Origin: Porogramme epimiltina
Taxonomy: Eukaryota; Basidiomycota; Agaricomycetes; Polyporales; Polyporaceae
Direction of reading: 5' to 3'
Length of the DNA stretch: 64,000 bases
Assembly (NCBI GenBank): GCA_900155495.1
Contig: FTLJ01001018.1
Span: 1 to 64,000 of the forward strand
Below the pieces are notes generated by a model. The model searched no databases, had not been told where the DNA came from, and was given only the letters and a program-made list of their open reading frames with translations. Below are positions 44,706 to 55,544 of this stretch, piece after piece (position 1 is the first letter of the stretch; each line of letters starts with the position of its first letter). The position numbers and the translations under genes are program-made.

Positions 44706-47169
44706 CTAGTACCCTCCCCCGGCTCGGCTCGCGTTGCTCACTCTCGGTGCGTTCTGGAGGTACGGATCGAACTCCGCGCTATGTGTTCGCGCGTCGTCGA
44801 AGTACGGCGTGTTCGGCGAGTGTAGGCTGAGCGAGCTCGCGTTCGGGCCCCACGTGGCGCTCTCGTTACCCTGTGGCAGCGGCATAAAAGCACTAGAGTC
44901 AGATCCTCTGTAACCTCCACCGCCGCCACGCACGCCGGGGGCACTGGCGGCGCCCCCCGCCGCGGAGCCCATAGGGTATGACGCCGAGGCTGCCTGGCGC
45001 GCCGCCTCGCGTCTCCGCCGTGCCATACAAATTCCGAAAATCGCACCGAGAATGCCAACAGCCGCGATGGCCGCGATGATGCCACCGACGATCGCGCCGG
45101 TGTGCGTCGAGGACGAGCCGCTGTCCTGGTTGCTGCCGCTCGAGTTGCTTGATCCGCTTCCAGTGGCACCGTCGAGCTGGACGCTGGCGGGGAGCGAGGT
45201 CGCCGCCTTCGTCGTCTGCGTCTCGATGTTGCCGGAGCCGATGATAACGTACGAGCCGTTCGAGGGGATGCCGGCCATGGTGACGAAGAGCAGCGCCGGG
45301 CCAGGCTGGAACAGGTTGGGGTTGGGAGGAAGCTGCGCAACATGGAGGGTGAGCGAGCCGTCGCTGTTCACCGTGTACGTGTTGTTGAGCTGCATCACGC
45401 GCTGACCCATGTTCATCGCGTGAGTGGTCCAGCCGCCACGGATGAGGACGACAGACGTGTTGGCTGCAGCGTCGTTCGCGGAGCCCGAGTACGACGAAGC
45501 GGGGACGGTCAGGTCAAACGCATCACCGCCGTACGAGAGGGTGTCGGGGGCGCCGGTGAATGTGGGGCGGTTGGAAGCCGAGAAGTAGCTGGGGTAGAAG
45601 ATCTCCGCCTTGTAGGTGGTCGGGAAGACGGTCGAGGTGTTGACGTCGACGTTGGGGTTCGAGCCGGCGATCATGACAGACGCGTCGGGAAGGAGGATGG
45701 CGGACGAGTGGTAGAGACGGGCGATGCTCGAAGTATCGAAGCCGGCGTTCGACCACTGCGAACCCTTCGCAGCGCGAGGGTTGAAGATCGCGGGCGTACC
45801 AGCGGGTTCCGACGCCAGGGACATACCAAGGGGCATCTGGAGCGTGTTGAGGGTGCGCTCGGAGTAGCCAGCAGTACCGTTCTTGCCACCGTTGACGACG
45901 AGCATGGTGAGGTCGGGAAGAGCAATGAACTGACCCATGGTGCGGGTCTCGAGCATGTCATCGACCTCGACGTAATCGACCGTGGAGCCGTCGGTTGGCT
46001 CAGGAGTGATGGTGTGGCACTTGCCTGAGGAGGGCATCGTCCAGGTGTCAGCGAAAGGCCAGGAGTAGTTACCCCACTGGTCGTCGGCCATCAGGAAGCC
46101 ACCACAGAAGATGACGGTCGGCGTGTAGTCGTTGTCGGGCGTGAGGGGAAGCATGGCGGTAGCGCCGGAGGCGGGGTACACACGGACGATCTTGTCAGGC
46201 ATGTCAGGCAGGCGAGTCTCCTCGTTGGTGTCGGGGTCCCAGAGCACTAACCCCACCAAACGGATCAGTAAAAGCGGACATCAGACAATAGAGGACTGAC
46301 TGGTGGAGTAGTTGGCCTGAACGAGCATCTTGCCGGAGGGCATGAGGAAGGTGTGCGCATAGGCGTTGAGACCGGAGGTGTCGATCATGAACTGCATCGT
46401 CTGCTCAGTGCGACCGTTGGCTGGGAAGAACTCGTAGGTGGGGTTAGCGGCACCGCCCGAGGTCGCGGGGTCGACGTTCGGGTAGTTGCGGTTGATGTAA
46501 CCGCCGTTGGTGAAGCCACCGATGAGGACGATGGAACCGTCACCGCGGGGCTCCGCGGCGGAGTACCAACGCTGGCTCTGCATGGAAAGGAGGGAGGCGT
46601 TGTCGAACCATTCGCAGTTGGGTGACGAGAAGTCGTCGCCGTCGTTGCAAGGGTTGAGGATACGGATCGCCTTCGTACCGTCATAGTCGCCGAAGGTAGT
46701 GTCGTAGGTCGCGGTGTACGGGTTGTCGGCAGGAGTGGTATCGCCGATGTTGCCGCCGGGGCCGATGGCGCCGTTACCACCGAATGTGGCGAAGGAGCCG
46801 TTGGGGAGGTGCATGCCGGACGCACAGAAGACGTTGGTGGTGACACCCATGGTGGTAGCGGTGCGGGAAGCAATGTCGTAGACGGCGCCCATGGCGGGGA
46901 AGCCGTTGAACTTGGCGGCGTTGTTCTCGGACTTGTCGAGGATGTAGACCTTGTCGAGGTTGCCGAGGAACATCTTGGGAGGGGGCGGGGCGGGCGCATG
47001 AGCGGGATGCGCAGCAGGGCGGGGTGGAGTGGAGAGAAAAACACACCATCATGGCGCTGACTTGAGTGTCGCCTCCATCCTCAAAGGAGCCTGCGGTGTG
47101 TGACTGTGCGAGTGCTGTTGATGCTACGCCGAGGGAGAGGGCCAGCCATGGGAGGTGGCTGTTGATCAT
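44706..47169 (-). CDS. Copper radical oxidase (AA5, glyoxal-oxidase-like), membrane-anchored
   Basis: Extracellular oxidase of aldehydes or alcohols that makes H2O2, useful to ligninolytic peroxidases (AA5 family knowledge). ATG 47169 opens a signal peptide (MINSHLPWLALSLGVASTALA). The Cys-Tyr cofactor candidates are visible: TTNVFCASGMHLPNGSFATF (Cys) and SMQSQRWYSAAEPRGDGSIV (Tyr region). Copper ligands are in SSIARLYHSSAILLPDASVM (Tyr-His) and GGWTTHAMNMGQRVMQL (His). A C-terminal Ser/Gly linker leads to a membrane span (AIVGGIIAAIAAVGILGAIF) and a basic/Gly-rich tail of about 100 residues (CMARRRREAARQ). Only a few introns: one after VSAMM and one at NYST^ (GTCAGT donor). Codon bias is strong. 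A TATAAG box lies 220 bp upstream. Confidence 0.92.
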
Positions 47170-47386
47170 CGTGAGGTGTCGTGGGACGGAAGGATTAGGT
47201 GGAGCAGTAGGAAGAGGACTAGAGATAGACTATGATGGTAGGGTTGAGCAGGCGGGAGCGTCCCAGGGAGAGGCTAAAAGAGAGTGGAGGACGGCGGTCG
47301 GATGGCGGGGGTGGTGGTGAGAGAGGGAAGAGGTGGAAGGGGAAAACGACGGTAGCGTTGTTGTCTCGTCCACACGGCGCCTGTCC

Positions 47387-47392
47387 CTTATA
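47387..47392 (-). promoter_or_regulatory. TATA box candidate of copper radical oxidase
   Basis: TATAAG on the minus strand, about 220 bp upstream of the ATG at 47169, followed by a C/T-rich leader. Position suits a long 5' UTR. Confidence 0.35.
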
Positions 47393-49053
47393 CCGACCGT
47401 CCCTCGCGTCCCCTCCGCTTATGTCAGCGTGTCTGTCGCCCGAAGATGGCAAGTCACCGGCTGTCCGCCCGCCAGCGCCGGGGAGCGCCCGCTAGCCCGT
47501 CTCTCGGTCGGCCGCGACTGTGTTCGAGCCCCCGCCTATCCTCTTCCCGTCCATGCCCCACACTCTCGTCCCATTTTTCTCGCTGGGCGCACGCCCCTCC
47601 TCGCTGCTCCCTGCGTCGCGCTCGTCGCCAACGCCCTTGTGTCGTCCGCGCGCACAGGCCAGGCTCGGTAGCGAGGGTCTCCCTCGGCGCCGCGCCGTCT
47701 CGGCACTGTATATTTAGACCCGAATATGTATATCCTCCCCGCCGTGTACGCTTTTTCGTCCGCGCGGGAGGCGGTGCGCTGCGTCCAAGGCCCATCTCCA
47801 GCATCACTGATTCACTCCACATGCGCCTCCCTCTCCCCGACCCCATTCCGGCCGCCCTCCCTCCCCGCGTCGACGTGCAGCGTGCGTGCTGGTCTCTTTC
47901 TTCTTTACGCGCACCCGTGCTCTCTCGGATTTGTACGTCACGGAGAAAGAGCGGGTTTGTCACCCCGGACCCTTCAAGGCCGCACATGCTTATGCACGAC
48001 GTCTTCCACACACGGACGACGATGACCGCCTCGCGTGCTCTCTCCCGAAGGCTGCAGACCGGATGAAATCCACCCTTTCACAGAACGCTCGTTTTCCCCG
48101 GACGCCCGGCGCTCTCCGGCTCGCGCCTCGGGCAGGGTCGTGATCTCAATATACGCCCAGCAGTCCCGCTAAACGTCCATCAATACTTTCAGCAGCGCGT
48201 CACAGGGCCTGGTCGGGTCCGACACACGCCCCGCTCGTCCTACGCCTTCATAAAGTTGAGCTGCCCGTCATGCGCACCCCCAACATGACGTCTGCGCAGG
48301 GCGCCGCCAGCTCGACATTCGGCGCGGATGGCTAAGAATACGCGAGCCGTCGGCCGAATGACAATGGCTGCCACAAATAGCCGTCTCTCGCCGGCCGCGG
48401 CACGCTGGACGAGCGAGCGTTGCACGGTTTGCGCCTGTTCGAAGCCGCAAGTCTTCCTCCGACCATCCTCGTTCCGAGCCCGGCCGGTCCAAAAACATAC
48501 CTATCCCACCGCGCCGTCTTCTCCCGCCTTCGGCACGGCACCCAACTCAACTGCAGTGCGACCAACTTCGATGCTAGATGCCTGGCGCGAGTCCGGCGCG
48601 CCCGCGAATCCAAGAAAAGCCCCAGCCTTCTTGATCACCCCTGCCGAGCTCCCGGCGCACGCCCTTTAAAGTTCTGCATGTTCGCACCCGGATGTACTCG
48701 TCGCGGGCGACGGCCCCCCGCCTGCTGGATACCACACGGGGGAGCCCCCCCCCCCCTCTCACGCGCACGGACCGCCGCACATCCAACGCCGCCCGCACGA
48801 CTGTGAGACAGCACTCACCCCGTGCTGCGGACCCCGCTCCCGACGGTGGGATTATTCGGAGACCGCCGCGCCCCCCTCGGAGCGGGCGATCAAACTCGCG
48901 TGGAGAATGAGACCCTTGCGTTCCGCTTCCCGCCCTCACAGCCGACACGGAGGTGGCAACCCGCCGTTCATCTTGAGTGTGAGCGCAACCGCCGACAGCC
49001 CTGAGAGCTCTTTGGCCTTTGGGCGTTTCTCACTCTGCACCCGAATACATACT

Positions 49054-49064
49054 TATATAAAAGG
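49054..49064 (+). promoter_or_regulatory. Orphan TATA box
   Basis: TATATAAAAGG, a near-consensus TATA box pointing right. No coding gene with support lies in the next kilobase, so it may drive a non-coding RNA, or be chance. Confidence 0.25.
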
Positions 49065-50159
49065 AGACCTGCATTTGCTGTGGCTTGTGGCACAGTGGAG
49101 GCTTTAGATCGAGCAGTGACGTGCTGCGGGCGGATCCGGACATAGACGGTCTCGGAAAAAGAGTCTTCAGATCCGTCTCATCCCAGGGGCGCCGCGAGAA
49201 CGTTTCAACGCTAGGGGCTGTGCATGGCAGGGTCCCTGCGGCTTTAGCGGCTGGAATAAAGCTCGAATGGGCAACAACAGAAGTCTCTTGGTCGTCCAAG
49301 CATACTTGAGACTCGAAGTTGAGGTACGGAAGCTAGCATACCAGTGTATGGCGAGGGCAGACGACCGCGAAGCTCCGCATTACGCGTGTATAGATCTTTG
49401 GGTTCACCGTCAATATCCATATACCATCGAGAAAGGTTAGTAGAACTACATTATGCCCTTATGTCTAAATCCCTGGAGTGGTGGCGTGAACAGATGTCGA
49501 GTTCCTGGGTCCGTGGGGCGGTGAAAAGAGGCGAGGAGATGGAGCGAATACTCCTCAGTGGGAGACTGAGATCGTACTGATACTGCGAACGTGAAGATGT
49601 CCAACAGCTTGGCGTGGCAACAAGTACGTTGAGGAAACTGAGAAGATGAGTGCTCTTGGTTCCACGTGGATAGTCTAGATTGGGCAACTTAGACGCCTAC
49701 CTCCGCGGGGTCCATCGTTCGCGTCATCACTGGTTGCCAAAACCCATCCTGTCAAATGCAACAGCCTACATGGATATGTGCCGCAGAATCTTCACACTAT
49801 CCATGTTGTTGGTAGGGCGCTCTGTATGCATCATGTTCGTATCCGCAAGTCGGTCTCAACTCATCCATCCACCGTGCCAACATGAAACATACATTTCACA
49901 ATCGCCCTAGATACAGAGCTAAGTGCTTTTTAAGTATACGTCCTCCTAAGATATACCCTTCAGCGCGCCAGCGCGACCTCAGTAAGTGCAACTCGACGAA
50001 TAGTTGGCAATTCTTACTAACAGCGCATACGTAGCACGTACATCATCGCTCCTAGGCTCCTAGAAATTCTATCACTTTTTATAGACAGCGTCTCCGAGCG
50101 GACCTGCAAGGGGCCGGCATTACTAAACGAGACCTCTTCGCTATCAGGATGGACCACTT

Positions 50160-50711
50160 ATGCGCATGATGCCGCTGAAAAGATGCTCGGATCGTGGTGT
50201 TCACTCGCCACATCGCTATATCAGCGGTCTCCTCAATGGCAACGAGCGCATTGTCGAAGCCCGTGTGTGGAAGAACATCTACGTCATTTCGCGCCGGCGC
50301 ACTGACAAAGACACAAACCTCGAGGCCACCCCCGCGCTCCGGAACAGTTCCGTGTCCAACATAACCTTCCGCTTCCTCATGCACACACTCTGAGCTGTGC
50401 AGGACCAGCTCAACCTCGACCTCAAGTCCATCACGCGTTTCCCCAGCAAGCTCGCGTGGCGGGACACGGAGCTCATCATGCTCATTTTCCAGCACCGTAC
50501 CTGGAGCGCACACCGGTCCGTCACCCTCGGCCGCTGCGGGCGCAGCAACTTGCATTGGGCGGTCGTGCGCGTGTGCAACTGGTGGGAGACACTCGCGGAG
50601 GCGACAGAGGACTACGCGGCTGAGGACCACGTGTCGAAGGGGGAGGGTGGTGCAAAGATGTGTCCGCAGTCGTTGTGGTCTTTCGAGGCGCTGAGGTTCT
50701 CGTTACGATGA
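50160..50711 (+). CDS. Small unrecognised protein or gene fragment
   Basis: Two open stretches in the same frame are separated by a TGA at 50391-50393. A 51-nt GT-AG intron (50352-50402, GTGTCC...GTGCAG) removes the TGA and keeps the frame: LEATPALRNSS joins DQLNLDLKSITRFPSKLAWR. Other segments are NERIVEARVWKNIYVISRRR, DTELIMLIFQHRTWSAHRSV and WAVVRVCNWWETLAEATEDY. Codons on this strand are strongly C-ending, as in the real neighbours, while the opposite 183-codon frame is not. Family unknown. The ATG at 50160 is only the first in the frame, so upstream exons or a truncated 5' end are possible. Confidence 0.45.
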
Positions 50712-51553
50712 GCCGCTTGAATACAGCAGGGGAAACGCTCGACATGCATCGTAGCAAGGCAGGGTCTGCCGAATCCGCGCGCAAATCCGGAGGAGCAAGG
50801 GCTACGTCATGACAGTTGCATGGAGGATACCTCCAGCGTCGCTATTTGACATCGTGGCGATTCCATAGTGTACCTCGCGTGGGAGCGTGGCCTCTTCTTT
50901 TTGGCTCTGCTCCGGTTGTAGGGCTATGTGATCTGTGGGTGTAGTGTTTTCTATGGCTTGACACGATTGTATTGATATTGTGCGAAGTTTCTAGGTATCT
51001 GGGCCAGATATTCAAACGGATTACCTTTAGATGCGACCAACATGGAACGATTCATGGTTTGAACGACTCTCTGAGTGCCCACGTGGTGGGCATGTCCAGA
51101 TCGAGAACTCCGCTGTGCCGAAAAGAGGCTGAAGTTCGATTGCGTTCGGCGCTTACGATTCGAGAAATCTCTTCCCTCCAGTCGACGATCTCAAGATGCG
51201 GAAGCAACGTTTTCGACGCTGGGGCGGGAAATATCACGCCTCCGACTACTTTACACTGCAGACTTGTGGGTGCAGTCGTGACAATCATAGTGAGTGTATG
51301 CGTTCTCATCCGTTGGCCAAGATTCTGACATGGACTTGCCGTCAGCCTCCTCCGAACATGCGCTATGCCCCAGCAATGCATGCGCATACTGTCAGCCTCA
51401 CCTGACATGTTAGCCTCCAGCAAATAAGTAAGTACTCCTCGCTGTCTTCCGTTCTCCTTGCCCGTGTTCTCGTTCCCCTGCGTCCCCCCGTCCCCATTTG
51501 CTCTCATACACTCGCTCTTCGCTGTTATCATCCCATTCTCCAACTTTAGCTCG
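50712..51553. other. Intergenic region upstream of kinase
   Basis: No gene supported. A minus-strand frame of 170 codons (51052-51564) overlaps the kinase start and has no recognisable domain. A C/T-rich tract at 51430-51550 looks like the kinase 5' UTR. Confidence 0.35.
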
Positions 51554-52539
51554 ATGCTTTTCAAAGACCTTTCTCATTTTATTCACAACAAAAGGCTCGG
51601 CCTGGCTGCCGACAATAAATCCACCCGTCAAGGTGCCTCTTACTCCAAGCGCCTAGTGCGTCTTCATCCTCAGTTCCCTTGCGTCGTGCACATTCAACAC
51701 TGATATCCTCACGTGTCTCAGGGAGCCGCTGGCGTTCAAGTCGTCGTCGACGCGAGCAAGCATGTCCCTACCGGCGTCGATGTCCGTGTCCAGATGATGC
51801 TCGGGGCTGACGGCCAGATCGTCAGTTGCTTTCCCGCTACACTGCTCGCTACGGCTTCTGACCAGGGGCTGTAGCTCGCCTGCAACCTCCAGCACTTCGA
51901 AGGCGAGCCGCAACCCGCAAGCTCAAGTGCCGCTCCATCGCCCCAAGCACCACCAGCTCGTCTACTTTCCTCTCGACTCCTCGATCTCGGTCACATCAAC
52001 ATCGAGGCCGCTCGTCGCATCCACCCCAAGCCCGCTCTGCCGGTTCTCTCGCTCGACGACTTCGTCCCACACAAGGTCCTCGGAGCCGGCGGACAAGGCT
52101 CGGTTCTCGCTGTCGAGCACAAAGCGACAGGCAAGATGTGCGCGCTGAAGACGATCTCAAAACACACGCTGACCCCGAGCGGGGTCAAGATGGTGCTGAC
52201 GGAGCAAGCGACGATGAAGGAGACGGCCGGGTGTCCATTCTTCCCTCGGCTTCTAGCAAGCTTTGAGACCGATTCTGAGTTTTGTATTGTTTCAGTGCGT
52301 CTTCTTTCCTCCCTCTCCTCGTATGTGTACGGCGGCTGACGGTGGGCATCGGACAGGATTTATGTGCCGGAGGAAGCCTGAGGGAGAAGTTGTCGAGGGA
52401 GGGCTGCCTCGAGCCTTTCGATGCGAAGCGGATCGTTGCTCAGTTGGTGCGTTTCCCCAGTGTGCTCGAGTCCTTCGCGGTGGTCGCTGACTATATGCGC
52501 AGGTTCTCGCAGTAGAGGAGCTGCACAAGCGTCGGATCA

Positions 52540-52571
<32 letters not shown>

Positions 52572-54044
52572 CTCACCGAAGAGGGCGATGTCGTCCTCGC
52601 CGATTTCGGTATCTGCCGCCCATTCGGCCGTGACACGGAGGAGCATCCGTGGACAGTTCTCGACAAGGAGAAGAACAGGCCTGGTCTGCACCACATCCTG
52701 GGAGACAAGGGCGACAACAATGATGCTCCAGACATGACGGAGCGGTGTTGCGGCACACGAGTGTACTCTGCTCTCGAGGTGTGGATGAAGAAACAGTACA
52801 CGTTCTCTGTAGACATCTTCAGCCTCGGCGCGGTGCTGTACGAGGCCCTCCATGGGAAGGTGTGTCATCGTCCCTCGATTCTCTCGCTTCCGTCTTCTTA
52901 CTGATCGCGACGGTGACACAGCTGCCATATGGGGTGGACTACCGGGAACGCGACATGGAGGTCATCCTGGAGCAGATGACGACGCAGCCGATCTTTGTCG
53001 GAGACCACGTCGACAGCTCGATGCACCAGCTGATTTACATGGTACGCTCTTGCTTTGTCGTAACGCCTATCTCAGCTCTGAGCTAACACGGCTGGTAGAT
53101 GTTGGACAAGGACCCGTCTCGTCGACCGACCCTGGAGCAGATCAAGAGGCACCCGGCGATGTCTGGCATGTGAGTACTTCATATTGCGCATCTGCGCTGT
53201 TCGTCTCACTGAGATTGTCCGTGCAGCGACTGGAAGAAGCTCGCTTCTCGTCGCTTCCCCAAGCCCATCTTCGCTTCTGCGGCTCAGTCCAAGCCGGTAC
53301 GTCGTCATTCTCCTAAACTCATGGGTGCGATGGAACTCAACGGCTCCGCAGACCGAAGACATCAAGAACATCCCCCAAGGAGCACCCTACAGGGAGGGAC
53401 AGGAGCCCCACTTCTGGTTCCAGTACACCTCACCCTCCCTCCACTCTGCCGCGAAGAACCCGCTCGTCCAGTCCCTGCGCAAGAAGACCGCAAAGTGGCA
53501 CAAGGCGACCCCGAACCCCGCAACGCGCGCGCCCCCGCCGACGCCCAGCCCGGTCTTCAACGAGCTCGCAGCCGCGTTCGCGAACCCCCCGCCGCCTTCC
53601 TGGTCGCCCTTTGCACCCTACCCGCAGCCATACAGGGGAACGATCGCCAACCGTCGCACAGCCTCCGCGACGCTCGTCCCCTCTCCCGGCTCGGGAACGG
53701 GCACCTCAGCCACCGCGGTCGCAAGGTCGTCAGCAGCCCCGTCAGCAGCCCCGTCAGCAACCCCCTCGGGGAGCACCACGCTCCACCCGTCGAGCTCGAC
53801 ACGCCCGTCAACCTCGAACCCCACGCCGAAGTGCGCAGCATCGTACACTGCGCTCCAGCCCCACCCAACAATTTCGTCCACGACCCAGCGCCCGTCTGTG
53901 GTCTCCGTCGTTCCGTCCCCTGGAGGGAGGACGTTGGTTGACCCCGGCGGTGCGGGCTTGTCCAAGGACGGTTGGGGACGTCTCGACGTCGTACTCGTCG
54001 AGCGCCCTCGGCCGCCTGCTTGGGCTCGCTCGCGCCGCCGTTAG
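51554..54044 (+). CDS. Serine/threonine protein kinase (AGC-like) with long disordered tail
   Basis: Protein kinase; pathway unknown. ATG 51554 opens MLFKDLSHFIHNKRLGLAAD. Two short introns then lead to GAAGVQVVVDASKHVPTGVD, then a linker and DDFVPHKVLGAGGQGSVLAV (Gly loop GxGxxG), KMCALKTISK (Lys of VAIK), RRIIHRDIKPDNILLTEEGD (HRD loop), VVLADFGICRPFG (DFG), CCGTRVYSALEVW (P+1/APE region, reading SALE), FSVDIFSLGAVLYEALHGKL and LDKDPSRRPTLEQIKRHPAM. After the fold come WKKLASRRFPKPIFASAA (an AGC-like turn) and about 230 residues rich in Pro/Ser/Thr. It ends PPAWARSRRR at 54044. The activation segment carries an insert (about 40 residues, EEHPWTVLDKEKNRPGLHH). A close subfamily cannot be named. 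Confidence 0.85.
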
Positions 54045-54559
54045 ATGGCCTGGAGGGACAGACCGGGTGGGCCGGCGACAATGGGGAAGGCCCTAGACCT
54101 AGTTGAACGCGCGAGACGCCGTCGATTGCGTCTACGCTGTTCAGCGATGGTCTGGGTTGAGGCAGCTCGACACCGTGGAGCAGATGGGGTCCCCTGCTGA
54201 GCCTTACTGCAGGGCTCGTTCTTCGCTTCTTGCAGATGGCGACGCGCATATTCCACCGATCTCGCGAATATGCGTCGCGAGTGCTCCTCCGTTCTTCATC
54301 CCATGTCTTTGGTTCATGCCGCTTCTGTCTCCTCTCCTGACGGCCTCTTCCATTTCCCCTTCACTTCCACTTTTGATCCTTTTCTCCGGCTGTTTTCATC
54401 TTCGTTCTCCTTCTCGCTCTGATCCGGCCGTGCTACTACAGTGCTATCTACGATACCCGGGGCCTCCAATTACTATAGTTCTCGTCTCCCCATTCCTATT
54501 CTGTATCCCGTATACCCTCCTCATCCTCTATGGTCTCTATTTATTCTCCATACACATTA

Positions 54560-54655
54560 ATTACTCTTCATATCCCCTCCTCTTCACATACCTTAATTCT
54601 TCTTCGTATACACTACTTCTTCATACACCCTAATCACTCTTCATATACTTTATCC
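54560..54655 (+). repeat. Degenerate CTTCATATAC repeat tract
   Basis: About five imperfect copies of a CTTC(A/G)TATAC-like unit, spaced 16-28 nt, with TTAATT/CTAATC spacers. Seen directly; too diverged to be a clean tandem repeat. Confidence 0.4.
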
Positions 54656-55408
54656 CTTCTTCGCTTCTTCATCCACGGACACTTTATTTTCATCACTCGG
54701 ATTCACCCCTACCCCCCCTCTCGCTATCTATCCTCCCCCTTCCGGCCATCGATCATCCCTCCCTTTCGTCGCCTTCTTCGTCTGCTCTATTCTCCACCTT
54801 CCCCTCCCTTCCTTAGTACGTTGTTCCTAGCCTTCACTAGGATTGGGTATCTAGGATGCGTTACATTAAACCTAATAGAAAAGTCCAAAAAATGCCCTGC
54901 GCTTGTACCCGAATGGACTTGGACGCCAACGCGAGTCGACCACGGCCATCGAGGACCATCGGTGTCTGGGGTCCTCGCTTCACGTGAGTCTCATTTCCGC
55001 GCAATGAGCTGCCTGGCAGACTTTCCTTCGCACTCTATCCGCCTTCGACCGTGTTCAGACGTCCCTGAGCTTGCTCCATCTCTCTTGCTTCGAGCCTCGC
55101 AATGCCGACTAGTACGCCCACCCGCCGGTCATGGCCTGCTCTCGCCAGCGTCCATCGAGGCGCCGACGCTTCCAGGCCCCAAGGCCCGCCCAGTTCCCCA
55201 GCGGCCCCGCTTGGCTGGAATGGCTGCCCTTCTTGACACCGGCCTCGACCGGGGCGACTCATCCAACGTGCGCGCTCACACTTGGCTGAGACACGGCTTA
55301 GCAGGGGTACGCCCTCCGCCATTCGCCCGCGTCTGGCGGAGCATGTGGCCTGCGCGCCCGGCACGGACGTCGGGACGGTCATCGGCAGCGGCGGCGAGGA
55401 AACCGTAA

Positions 55409-55420
55409 ACTGACGTCAGT
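55409..55420. promoter_or_regulatory. CRE/bZIP palindrome upstream of LanC-like gene
   Basis: ACTGACGTCAGT, a perfect 12-bp palindrome with the ATF/CREB core TGACGTCA, 125 bp before the ATG at 55545. Binding is inferred. Confidence 0.5.
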
Positions 55421-55544
55421 CCAGGCGCGCTCTTGTCTCTCCGTTATTAGCTCACCACTCTCCCAGTCTATTCTCGTTCCTCCCCGACCTCTGTCCCCTC
55501 CAATCCCTGCCCCGTCCCGTACCCCACACGCATTCGTGCAAACA

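Larger units (their letters stand above)
47170..50159. other. 3-kb gene-poor, GC-rich region
   Basis: No gene could be supported. Several open frames on both strands (for example 47446-48066 and 48574-48948) are Arg/Pro/Ser-rich and look like by-products of GC content. The left end is the CRO promoter. A strong TATATAAAAGG box at 49054-49064 faces right, but no convincing gene follows it. A C-run of about 13 lies near 48747. Confidence 0.4.
54045..55544. other. 1.5-kb intergenic region, C/T-rich, with degenerate repeats
   Basis: No gene supported. 54290-54830 is strongly C/T-rich on the plus strand with a degenerate CTTCATATAC-type repeat. The right end is the promoter of the LanC-like gene with a 12-bp palindrome at 55409-55420. 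Confidence 0.45.

Noticed and set aside
50079..50630. 183-codon minus-strand frame
   Set aside because: Codon bias (C-ending codons) supports the plus strand here. The minus frame looks like its antisense.
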